Origin: Clavibacter michiganensis subsp. tessellarius
Lineage (GTDB): Bacteria; Actinomycetota; Actinomycetes; Actinomycetales; Microbacteriaceae
Direction: 5' to 3'
NCBI RefSeq assembly: GCF_021922985.1
Contig: NZ_CP040788.1
Span: forward strand, 2,046,001-2,110,000
Length of the DNA: 64,000 nt
Shown one piece after another: positions 56,939-64,000 of this stretch. Each line of letters begins with the position of its first letter. Position 1 is the stretch's first letter. A program made the position numbers and the translations under genes. Under the pieces are notes generated by a model. The model was not told the DNA's origin. It did not search any database and worked only from the letters and a program-made list of their open reading frames with translations.

Positions 56939-58869
56939 GGATCGCGATGATCTCCGAGCACGCCAGCCCGCTGGCCACCCTCGGCGGGGTCGACGCCGGC
57001 GGCCAGAACGTGCACGTCGCGGCGCTGTCCGCGGCGCTCGCCGACGAGGGCCACACCGTCACCGTCTACACGCGCCGCGACGACGAGGCGCTGCCCGCCC
57101 GCGTCGCCTTCGCGCCCGGCGTGGAGGTCGTGCACCTCGACGCCGGACCCGCGCGCGCCGTCCCCAAGGACGAGCTGCTGCCGCACATGGGCGAGCTCGC
57201 CGACGGGCTGCTCGCCGACTGGCGCACCAACCGGCCTGACGTGGTGCACAGCCACTTCTGGATGTCCGGGGTCGCGGCCCTCGACGCGGCCGCGCGCCTC
57301 GCGTCGTCGCCCGTCGGCGCCGCATCCGCCCCGCCCGTGCTGCACACCTTCCACGCGCTCGGATCCGTGAAGCGCCGCCACCTCGGCGCCGAGGACACGA
57401 GCCCCGCCGAGCGCACGCACCTCGAGCCCGGCGTCGGCCGCCGCGCCGATGCCGTGATCGCCACCTGCTCCGACGAGGCCGCCGAGCTCGTGCGCGCCGG
57501 CGTCGACGCGGCCCGCATCACCGTGATCCCGTGCGGCGTCGACATCGGGCACTTCACGCCCCGCGCCGACGACGCCGCGGGCGACGACCACGCCCTCATG
57601 CGCGTCATGGTCGTCGGCCGCCTGGTGCCGCGCAAGGGCGTCGACCTCGCCATCACGGCCCTCGGGATCCTCGCCGACCGCGGCCACCGGGACGTCGAGC
57701 TCGTGATCGTCGGCGGATCCGGCGACGCCGCGAGCGCCACCGAGGACGCCGAGGCCCGCCGCCTGATGGACGCCGCCCGCGCCGCCGGCGTCGCCGACCG
57801 CGTGCGCCTGCACGGCCGCGTCTCCCAGGCCGACATGCCCGCCGTGATGCGCACCGCCGACGTCGTCGTGTGCGCGCCCTGGTACGAGCCGTTCGGCATC
57901 GTGCCGCTCGAGGCGATGGCCTCCGGCGTGCCCGTCGTCGCCTCGGCCGTGGGCGGGCTCACCGACAGCGTCGTGGACGGCGTGACCGGGATCCTCGTCC
58001 CGCCGCGCGACCCCGCCGCCATCGCGGACGCGCTCGGGGAGCTGCGCGCCGACCCCGCCCGCCGCCGCGCGCTCGGCCGCGCCGGACGCGACCGCATGGA
58101 GCACGGCTACTCCTGGGCGACCGTCGCCGCCCGCACCGCGGACGCGTACCGCGCCATGATCCAGGACGCCGCTGTCGACGAGCTCCCCGCCGACCCGACC
58201 GTGGTCGACGCCCACCTCGACGCGCTCGCCCCCGTCCTCCAGGCGCTCCGCGCGCACGCACCGCGCCTCACCGCGTGGGGCAGCGAGATGGCCGACCGCC
58301 TCAGCCACGGCGCGCGCCTCATCGCGGCCGGCAACGGCGGATCCGCGGCCGAGGCCCAGCACCTCACGAGCGAGCTGGTGGGCCGGTTCGACGGCGACCG
58401 CCGCCCGTTCTCCGCGATCGCGCTGCACGCGGAGTCGTCGGCCGTCACCGCGATCGGCAACGACTACGGCTTCGACGAGGTGTTCGCCCGGCAGGTGCAC
58501 GCGCACGCGCGATCCGGCGACATCGTGGTGCTGCTCTCCACGAGCGGCCGCAGCGTCAACCTGCTGAAGGCCGCGGCCGCCGCGCGCGCCGCGGGAGCGA
58601 CGACCTGGGCGATGACGGGCCCGGGCCCCAATCCGCTCGTGGAGGCGTGCGACGAGTCCCTCGCGCTCGACGGCCCGTCGGCCAACGTGCAGGAGGCGCA
58701 GCTCGTCGCCGTGCACGCGATCTGCCGCTCGTTCGAGAGCCGCCTGAAGGCGAACGACCGGGCCGCCGCGCGCGCCTCGGCCGCCGCGGACGCCGCCCCG
58801 GCCGCACCCGCCGCCGTCACCAGCGCCGCTCCCGCTCCCGCGCCCGCCGCCGCGGAGGTGTCGGCATGA
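56935..58869 (+). CDS. GT4 glycosyltransferase fused to GmhA (sedoheptulose-7-phosphate isomerase)
   Basis: 644 aa. 1-410: GT4 (MshA/PimB-like), [65 protein letters not shown]. 425-605: SIS domain of GmhA type, [20 protein letters not shown] (Gly466-Ser470) and [37 protein letters not shown]. The C-terminal 45 residues are Ala/Pro-rich. The fusion of transferase and isomerase is unusual. Starts and ends in ATGA overlaps. Confidence 0.9.
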   Translation: MRIAMISEHASPLATLGGVDAGGQNVHVAALSAALADEGHTVTVYTRRDDEALPARVAFAPGVEVVHLDAGPARAVPKDELLPHMGELADGLLADWRTNRPDVVHSHFWMSGVAALDAAARLASSPVGAASAPPVLHTFHALGSVKRRHLGAEDTSPAERTHLEPGVGRRADAVIATCSDEAAELVRAGVDAARITVIPCGVDIGHFTPRADDAAGDDHALMRVMVVGRLVPRKGVDLAITALGILADRGHRDVELVIVGGSGDAASATEDAEARRLMDAARAAGVADRVRLHGRVSQADMPAVMRTADVVVCAPWYEPFGIVPLEAMASGVPVVASAVGGLTDSVVDGVTGILVPPRDPAAIADALGELRADPARRRALGRAGRDRMEHGYSWATVAARTADAYRAMIQDAAVDELPADPTVVDAHLDALAPVLQALRAHAPRLTAWGSEMADRLSHGARLIAAGNGGSAAEAQHLTSELVGRFDGDRRPFSAIALHAESSAVTAIGNDYGFDEVFARQVHAHARSGDIVVLLSTSGRSVNLLKAAAAARAAGATTWAMTGPGPNPLVEACDESLALDGPSANVQEAQLVAVHAICRSFESRLKANDRAAARASAAADAAPAAPAAVTSAAPAPAPAAAEVSA

Positions 58870-60248
58870 GGATCGTCGTGGTCGGCGACGTGCTGCTCGA
58901 CGTCGACATGACCGGCGCCGCGCACCGGCTCAGCCCGGACGCGCCCGTGCCCGTCATCGAGGTCGAGGAGTCGCTGCCGCGGGCCGGCGGCGCGGGCCTC
59001 GTCGCCACGATGCTCGCGCGCGACGGCCACGACGTGCGCCTCGTCACCGTGCTCTCCGACGACCCCCGCGCCGCGACGCTGCGCGCCTGCCTCGACCGGA
59101 TCGAGGTGGTCGCCGGCCCGTCCGGCGCGCCGACGCCCGTGAAGACCCGCGTCCGCGCCGACGGCCACGCCATCGCCCGCATCGACGAGGGCTGCGCGCC
59201 GCCGCCCACGCCGGAGGCGACCGACGCGATGCTCGACGCGATCGCCACCGCCGACGCCATCGTCGTGGCCGACTACGGCCGCGGCGTCACGCGCGACCCG
59301 CGCCTCCGCGCCGCCCTCGACACGCGCGCCGCCGAGGTGCCGCTCGTGTGGGATCCGCACCCTGCGGGCGAGCCGCCCGTCCCGAACACCGCGCTCGCCA
59401 CCCCGAACCTCGCGGAGGCGCGCGCGTTCTCCGGCATCGCCGGGCGCGACGTGTCCGCGGCCGCCGACGCCGCCCGGATCCTGCAGGAGCGCTGGGGCGT
59501 CGGCACGGTCGCCGTGACCATGAGCGAGCGCGGCGCGCTGCTCGTGTCGGCGCCCGCGTCGGGCGCGGCCGGCGCATCCATGCCCGTCGTCGTCCCTGCC
59601 CCGCTCGTCGCGACCGGTGACCCGTGCGGCGCCGGCGACCGCCTGGCGGCCACGGCCCTCGCGGCGCTGGCCGGCGGATCCGCGGTGGAGGACGCCGTGC
59701 GCGACGCCGTCGCCTCGGCCGCCGAGTACGTGGACGCGGGCGGCGTCGCGACCCTCGTGGGCCCGCCCGCCGCGCGCCCCATCGGCGGCCACGCGGCGAG
59801 CGCCCTCCAGGTCGTGCGCGCGACCCGCGCCGCCGGCGGCACCGTCGTCGCGACCGGCGGATGCTTCGACCTCGTGCACGCCGGCCACGCCCGCACGCTG
59901 GCCGCGGCCCGCGCGCTCGGCGACTGCCTGGTCGTGCTCCTCAACTCGGACGACTCGGTGCGCCGCCTCAAGGGACCCGAGCGCCCGATCATGACCGAGG
60001 AGGACCGCGTCGACCTCCTCATGTCGCTCGGCGTGGTGGACGCGGTCGTGCTCTTCTCGGAGGACACCCCCGAGGAGGCGCTCCGCTCCCTCCAGCCCGA
60101 CCTCTGGGTCAAGGGCGGCGACTACCGCGCCGAGGACCTCCCCGAGTCGGCGGTCATCGCCGAGTGGGGCGGCCAGGCCGTGACCGTCCCGTACCACCCC
60201 GGCCGCTCGACCACGAAGCTCGCGGGCGCGCTCGCCCGCGTCGGCTGA
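58866..60248 (+). CDS. hldE: HldE-type bifunctional heptose-phosphate kinase/nucleotidyltransferase
   Basis: 460 aa. N-terminal PfkB kinase: [36 protein letters not shown] and the anion-hole region [18 protein letters not shown] (usual DTTGAGD; Asp kept, first residues altered). C-terminal cytidylyltransferase-like domain: [15 protein letters not shown] (HAGH at 338-341) and [17 protein letters not shown], as in ADP-heptose synthase. Would convert heptose 7-phosphate to the 1,7-bisphosphate and later activate it to ADP-heptose. Last of the overlapped series; an 87-bp gap to the SDR gene. Confidence 0.92.
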   Translation: MRIVVVGDVLLDVDMTGAAHRLSPDAPVPVIEVEESLPRAGGAGLVATMLARDGHDVRLVTVLSDDPRAATLRACLDRIEVVAGPSGAPTPVKTRVRADGHAIARIDEGCAPPPTPEATDAMLDAIATADAIVVADYGRGVTRDPRLRAALDTRAAEVPLVWDPHPAGEPPVPNTALATPNLAEARAFSGIAGRDVSAAADAARILQERWGVGTVAVTMSERGALLVSAPASGAAGASMPVVVPAPLVATGDPCGAGDRLAATALAALAGGSAVEDAVRDAVASAAEYVDAGGVATLVGPPAARPIGGHAASALQVVRATRAAGGTVVATGGCFDLVHAGHARTLAAARALGDCLVVLLNSDDSVRRLKGPERPIMTEEDRVDLLMSLGVVDAVVLFSEDTPEEALRSLQPDLWVKGGDYRAEDLPESAVIAEWGGQAVTVPYHPGRSTTKLAGALARVG

Positions 60249-60335
60249 GCCCTGCTCCGCTGATCCCCTGATCCGCACGACTCCCCCGAACCTCCGCGCC
60301 GAACGGGCGCGATCCGCATCACGGAAGGAACACCC

Positions 60336-61040
60336 ATGACCGACTCCCCCCGCCCCAGCACCGGCCGCGTCCTCATCACCGGAGGCGCGTCCGGGCTCGG
60401 CGCCGCGGTCGCGCAGGCGGTCCTCGCGGCCGGCGGCGAGCCCATCGTGCTCGACCTCGACACCTCGAGCGTCACCGGCATGGAGGCGCACCGCATCGAC
60501 GTCTCCGACACCCGCGCCACCGAGGCGCTCGTCACCGAGATCGCGCAGAAGCACGGCGGGCTGGATGCCGTCGTCACCGCGGCGGGCATCGACCGCTGCG
60601 GCCGCCTCGTCGACGTCGCCCCCACCGAGTGGGAGAAGGTCATCGGCGTGAACCTGATGGGCACGGTCGCCGTCGTCCGCGCGGCGCTGCCGTTCCTCAC
60701 CGTGTCGCACGGCCGCGTCGTCACCGTCGCGTCGTCGCTCGCCATCAAGGCCGTCTCCGACGCGACCGCCTACTGCGCCTCGAAGTTCGGCGTGCTCGGC
60801 TTCACGCGCGCGCTGGCTGCCGAGACGAAGGGCGAGGTCGGCGTGACCACGCTGATCCCCTCCGGCATGAAGACCCACTTCTTCGACGACCGCGACCCGA
60901 AGTACAAGCCCGGCTCCGACGCGAACCTCAACGACCCGGCGGCCGTCGCCGACTCGGTGATGTTCATCCTCGGCCAGCCCCGCGGCTGCGAGATCCGCGA
61001 GCTCGTCATCACCCACGAGCTCGAGGACAGCTGGCCGTGA
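60336..61040 (+). CDS. SDR family oxidoreductase
   Basis: 234 aa, classical short-chain dehydrogenase. TGxxxGxG variant TGGASGLGAAVA, NAG-like TAAGIDRCG, catalytic Ser in TVASSLAIKAV and Tyr-Lys in YCASKFGVLGFTRAL. Strong ribosome site GGAAGGA before the ATG. Same strand as the heptose operon and probably transcribed with it, but it is not an HldD-type epimerase. Substrate unknown. Confidence 0.87.
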   Translation: MTDSPRPSTGRVLITGGASGLGAAVAQAVLAAGGEPIVLDLDTSSVTGMEAHRIDVSDTRATEALVTEIAQKHGGLDAVVTAAGIDRCGRLVDVAPTEWEKVIGVNLMGTVAVVRAALPFLTVSHGRVVTVASSLAIKAVSDATAYCASKFGVLGFTRALAAETKGEVGVTTLIPSGMKTHFFDDRDPKYKPGSDANLNDPAAVADSVMFILGQPRGCEIRELVITHELEDSWP

Positions 61041-61069
61041 GTCGCGGCTGATCCACGCCCCGCGCGCAT

Positions 61070-61112
61070 GAGACGAGTCCGGCCCCGCATCGCGCGGGGC
61101 CGGGCTCGTCTC
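61070..61112. terminator. Bidirectional 19-bp hairpin terminator
   Basis: Stem GAGACGAGTCCGGCCCCGC against GCGGGGCCGGGCTCGTCTC, 18 of 19 pairs plus one G-T, 5-nt loop ATCGC. It lies between the convergent SDR and membrane protein genes. Confidence 0.85.
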
Positions 61113-61127
61113 GTCCGTCGGGATCCG

Positions 61128-61505
61128 TCAGTGCATCGTCGCGAACCGCGTCATGATCTGCGCCGCCACGTTGAACCCGACGATCAGCACGATGCCCGTC
61201 GCCGGCGCCCACCACGCGTTCACGCGGCGCGTGCGGCAGACGACCGTCGCGACGAGGGAGAGCACGAGCACGGCGATGGTGCCCACCACCCAGAGCCGCG
61301 ACGCCAGCTCGCCGAGGGGGTAGTCGCAGCCGGGCGTGGCGCAGACGACCGGGGTCCAGCTCGCGACCACCATCGCGATGAGGCCGGCGAACGCGAGCGC
61401 CCCCTCGGTCACGAGCAGGATCATCGCCAGACGGGCGTCGTACGGCGGCCGGATCGGCTCCGGCCCGGCGAGGCTCGGGCGCTGCATGGTCTGCTGCTGG
61501 CTCAT
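61128..61505 (-). CDS. Small membrane protein
   Basis: 125 aa. Three hydrophobic segments (about 27-48, 70-90, 98-120) after a Gln/Pro-rich N-terminus MSQQQTMQRPSLAGPEPIRP. A pair of Cys (VCATPGCDYPLG) lies in the first loop, which should be outside. No family recognised. Confidence 0.68.
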   Translation of the reverse strand: MSQQQTMQRPSLAGPEPIRPPYDARLAMILLVTEGALAFAGLIAMVVASWTPVVCATPGCDYPLGELASRLWVVGTIAVLVLSLVATVVCRTRRVNAWWAPATGIVLIVGFNVAAQIMTRFATMH

Positions 61506-61605
61506 CGTGTCCTCCGTCGGAGTCGGGCCCGCGCATCGGCGGGTGTGCGTGACGCTAACGGTGCGGAGTCCGGCGCGGAAGGGCCTTGCGGGATGGGATC
61601 CGGAC

Positions 61606-62217
61606 TCAGCCCGGCCGCACCAGCGTCACCCCGCGGTCCGCCGAGAACCGCGCGAAGTCCGCCACCCCGAGCCGCGCATCCGCCGCTGTTGATCCCACGC
61701 CCGACGGGTTGTGGAACGTCGCCGTCTCGCCGTCGAACGCGTGCACCAGCACGAGGTGCCCGCCGCGCCGGGTCGCCGGCCGCTCCGGGTACCGGATCTC
61801 CGACGACACCGACGCGAGCACCACCCGCCCCGCGCCCACCTCGGCGAGCAGCGCGGGCACGGCGATCCGCGGGTGAACGACCGCCTCGATCCCGAAGTCG
61901 TCGCGCACCCACTCCGCGAACGGCCGGTAGTACAGCCCGCCGACCTCGTCGCCGTCGCGGGTGAGGGCACCGCGGGCGACGGCTCGCGTGATCAGCTCGT
62001 GCATGCCGAGCGCGCCGGCCGCCGGGATCCACGCCCGCAGCACCGACCGCAGCCCCGCGAGCCCGCACACATGCCGCGACCAGAAGAGGTACTCGTCTTC
62101 CGACGGGTAGCCCTCGGTGCGCCAGTCGAAGGACCCGGCCGGGCTCTCGCCGCGCTCGATGAGCGGCGCGTTGCAGGCGAGGTCGCCCCACTGCGACTCG
62201 TACGGGTACGTGGTCAT
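61606..62217 (-). CDS. C39-like peptidase domain protein
   Basis: 203 aa, ATG at 62217. Cys in WSRHVCGLAGLRSVLRAW and His in GGHLVLVHAFDGETATFHNP follow the papain-like Peptidase_C39_2 arrangement; the usual CG-PA block is only partly kept (CGLAGL), so activity is uncertain. No signal peptide, so a cytosolic enzyme or a non-catalytic relative. Same strand as the membrane gene, 100 bp upstream of it. Confidence 0.7.
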   Translation of the reverse strand: MTTYPYESQWGDLACNAPLIERGESPAGSFDWRTEGYPSEDEYLFWSRHVCGLAGLRSVLRAWIPAAGALGMHELITRAVARGALTRDGDEVGGLYYRPFAEWVRDDFGIEAVVHPRIAVPALLAEVGAGRVVLASVSSEIRYPERPATRRGGHLVLVHAFDGETATFHNPSGVGSTAADARLGVADFARFSADRGVTLVRPG

Positions 62218-62387
62218 GCGCGCTCCTCGGGTCGGATGCGTCCCACGGTCCCACGTCGCAGGCCGGCGGGCGGCACGGCACAGCACCACGGGTCCCCGTC
62301 GGCCCCACCCGCCCATCACCTGACCGTCCGGCCGTGAGCGGACATCGGCCGCGGATCCCTGGGGAGCGCGGGATAGCTTCCTGGGAG

Positions 62388-62397
62388 CGGACATCCG
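62388..62397. promoter_or_regulatory. Motif CGGACATCCG before the GH26-like gene
   Basis: The decamer lies 16 bp before the ATG. A near copy CGGACATCGG is at 62339, and the exact decamer recurs at 63469 before the next secreted protein gene. Nearly palindromic; a shared regulator site is possible. Confidence 0.4.
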
Positions 62398-62413
62398 CAG
62401 AAAATTGGACACC

Positions 62414-63430
62414 ATGAAGCACGACCCCCGCACCATCCGCACCGCGACCACCCTCCTCCTGGGTCTCGCCCTCACCGCCGGGATCCTCACCGCGGCATCT
62501 CCCGCCAGCGCCGCGACCAGCGGCGCCGCGAGCACCGCGCCCACGGCCGTCACCGCCGCCCCCACCGTCTCCGACGCGCGGCTCCGCTTCGGTGTCGCGA
62601 CCCCCGGCGGGCCGACCGCCGGCGGCGAGCTCGACCAGGTCGCCGCGCAGGTCGGCGAGGACCCGAGCATCGTGCTCTCGTACGCCGACTTCACGCAGGC
62701 GCCGCCCATCCAGGCCCTCGACGAGGTCCGCGCACGGGGCGCGGAGAGCCTCCTCACGTGGGAGCCGTGGAAGGCGGGAGCTGGCGTGGACCAGCCCGGC
62801 TTCTCGAACGCGAGCATCCTCGCGGGCGACCACGATGCGTACCTCCGCGAGTGGGGCACCCAGCTGGCCGCCTGGGGCGGTCCCGTCTCCCTCCGCTACG
62901 CGCACGAGATGAACGGCGACTGGTACCCGTGGGCCGAGGGCGTCAACGGCAACGCGGCGGGCTCCTACGCCGCCGCGTGGAAGCACGTGCACGACGTCGT
63001 CGTGGGCCAGGGCGCCACCAACGTCCGCTGGGTGTGGACGCCGAACGTGCCGTACACCGGATCCACCCTCCTCGCCGGCCTCTACCCGGGCGCCGGGTAC
63101 GTCGACGTCGTCGGGCTCGACGGCTACAACTGGGGCACCGGCGTCGCCGGCCGCGCCTGGGTCTCGCCGTCCGACCTCTTCGGCTTCGGCCTCGAGCGGC
63201 TGCGCGCCGTCGCGGCGGGCAAGCCGATCATCATCGCGGAGACCGCGTCGTCCGAGGTCGGCGGATCGAAGGCCGCCTGGGACACCGACCTCGTCGCGTT
63301 CCTGCAGGCCCAGCCCGACGTCGTCGCCTTCGTCTGGTTCGACATGGACAAGGAGGCGGACTGGCGCATCGGCAGCTCCGCGTCCTCCACCACGGCCATC
63401 CGCGACGCGCTCGCCGCCCGCCGCGTCTGA
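62414..63430 (+). CDS. Secreted GH26-like glycoside hydrolase
   Basis: 338 aa, signal peptide (1-37, ending ASA). TIM-barrel glycosidase resembling family 26 (beta-mannanase-type): LRYAHEMNGDWYPWAEG carries the acid/base Glu, PIIIAETASSE the nucleophile Glu, and VRWVWTPNVPY, VDVVGLDGYNWGT lie between. Extracellular polysaccharide degradation is expected, which suits a plant-associated lifestyle. ATG 62414 chosen (no strong ribosome site; AAAATT lies 7 bp upstream). Confidence 0.85.
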   Translation: MKHDPRTIRTATTLLLGLALTAGILTAASPASAATSGAASTAPTAVTAAPTVSDARLRFGVATPGGPTAGGELDQVAAQVGEDPSIVLSYADFTQAPPIQALDEVRARGAESLLTWEPWKAGAGVDQPGFSNASILAGDHDAYLREWGTQLAAWGGPVSLRYAHEMNGDWYPWAEGVNGNAAGSYAAAWKHVHDVVVGQGATNVRWVWTPNVPYTGSTLLAGLYPGAGYVDVVGLDGYNWGTGVAGRAWVSPSDLFGFGLERLRAVAAGKPIIIAETASSEVGGSKAAWDTDLVAFLQAQPDVVAFVWFDMDKEADWRIGSSASSTTAIRDALAARRV

Positions 63431-63468
63431 TGGCCGCTCAGCCCCCGTCATCGGATCCCGTCGCCAGA

Positions 63469-63524
63469 CGGACATCCGATGGACGGCGGGCACCGAAGAA
63501 CATACGATCGCATACATCCATCGG
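63469..63524. promoter_or_regulatory. Operator-like region of the last gene
   Basis: Contains CGGACATCCG (63469), and arms CCGATGGA (63476) and TCCATCGG (63517) that form an 8-bp inverted repeat enclosing TACGATCGCA (63503). TACGAT is a candidate -10. GGGGGAAGGA precedes the ATG at 63543. Confidence 0.4.
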
Positions 63525-63542
63525 GGGAAGGACCCTATCGCC

Positions 63543-64000
63543 ATGCCCACTCGCCGCCGCCTCAAATGCGCTGTCGTCACCGCCGTCGCACCCGCGGTCG
63601 TGACGGCGACCGTCCTCGTCGCTCCCGCGGCCGCCACCCGCGCCGCCGCGGCGGAGACCGTGCCCACCGCGCCCGCCGCGATCGTCCTCTCCGTCGCCTC
63701 CGGTCCCGTCGGGACGCCCGTGACCGTCACCGGCACGGGCTTCGCCGCCAAGAAGGCCGCGGTCGTCGCCGTCGGGTCGACCACGAAGCGCATCACGACC
63801 ACCGCCGCCGGCCGCTTCACGACCGCCGTCGCGATCCCCCGCACCTCGCTCTCGACCATCAGGATCACCGCGACCGCGGGCACGCGCTCGGCCGCGTCCA
63901 CGTTCACGGTCACGCCGGCGAAGTCGAGCGGATCCGCCCGCCTCGGCGCCCCGGCGCCCGCGCCCACGACGACCCCCGCCCCGGCCGCGACGCCCGTTCC
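63543..64000 (+). CDS. Secreted Ig/TIG-like protein, 5' part only
   Basis: Open from ATG 63543 to the window edge (152 codons). Signal peptide (RRRLKCAVVTAVAPAVVTAT and following, cleavage about residue 39). Then a beta-sandwich-like block: LSVASGPVGTPVTVTGTGFA and ITTTAAGRFTTAVAIPRTSL, IRITATAGTRSAASTFTVTP, as in IPT/TIG or Ig-like bacterial domains. It ends in a Pro/Ala/Thr linker at the edge, so a further domain should follow. Possibly a surface or wall-binding protein. Confidence 0.75.
   Translation, partial: MPTRRRLKCAVVTAVAPAVVTATVLVAPAAATRAAAAETVPTAPAAIVLSVASGPVGTPVTVTGTGFAAKKAAVVAVGSTTKRITTTAAGRFTTAVAIPRTSLSTIRITATAGTRSAASTFTVTPAKSSGSARLGAPAPAPTTTPAPAATPV

Noticed and set aside
60336..61040. 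SDR as the missing HldD heptose epimerase
   Set aside because: It is a classical 234-aa SDR with YxxxK and no extended-SDR features; HldD is about 300 aa of the extended type.

Overview
The window is very GC-rich, roughly 70% or more, densely coded, and uses GAC/GAG/CTC/GCC-type codons almost throughout. Its content (GAF-ANTAR regulator, SigB/SigF-type sigma factor, Nei2-type glycosylase beside a large Lhr helicase, class-E-type LAxTG anchor, CGNR zinc-finger regulator, leaderless-looking starts with TANNNT 6-9 bp upstream) points to a Gram-positive actinobacterium. The best guess is Microbacteriaceae, close to Clavibacter. This rests on gene content and sequence style, not on a database match. 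No rRNA, tRNA, transposase, phage gene or CRISPR array was recognised; it looks like ordinary chromosome. Both edges cut genes: a spermidine-synthase-like gene at the left and a secreted-protein gene at the right.

Left third (1-24 kb): a lipoprotein sugar dehydrogenase, then a TPR / SprT-like / CGNR group; DUF427, ComB-like, EVE and DUF1684 genes; a DEAD-box RNA helicase; a TetR regulator; an atypical Nudix protein and an alpha/beta hydrolase; the DNA-repair pair lhr-nei2; an amino-acid permease; a sigF-like sigma factor facing a GAF-ANTAR antiterminator across a degenerate 17-bp tandem repeat; small envelope and stress genes (lipoprotein, PspC); and a secreted amidase.

Middle (24-46 kb): catalase, a LARTG-anchored PAP2 phosphatase, a serine hydrolase, a nitroreductase, a divergent sugar-utilisation locus (ThuA + Gfo/Idh/MocA versus a sugar isomerase/epimerase), an ABC exporter, GlsB, a LuxR-type regulator behind a strong inverted repeat, two tandem VbhA-like antitoxin genes without a toxin, an MccF-like S66 peptidase, a family-9 glycosyltransferase, DedA, a class A beta-lactamase, TetR and RNase J.

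Right third (46-64 kb): two tandem SulP anion transporters, each behind a copy of the same palindromic operator/promoter; NhaA; an ArsR sensor overlapping an EamA exporter with a roughly 85-residue histidine-rich tail; an EEP phosphatase; then a tightly overlapped operon that encodes three heptose-phosphate enzymes (GmhB, GmhA, HldE) partly as fusions to glycosyltransferases. That operon has a SigB/SigF-type promoter and shares intergenic sequence blocks with the sigF upstream region, so stress control of a heptose-containing surface glycan is the main hypothesis from this window. The end holds an SDR, a C39-like protein, a GH26-like secreted glycosidase and a secreted protein that share the motif CGGACATCCG upstream.

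Strong perfect or near-perfect hairpins mark most convergent gene junctions. The palindrome GGATCC is strikingly frequent over the whole window.
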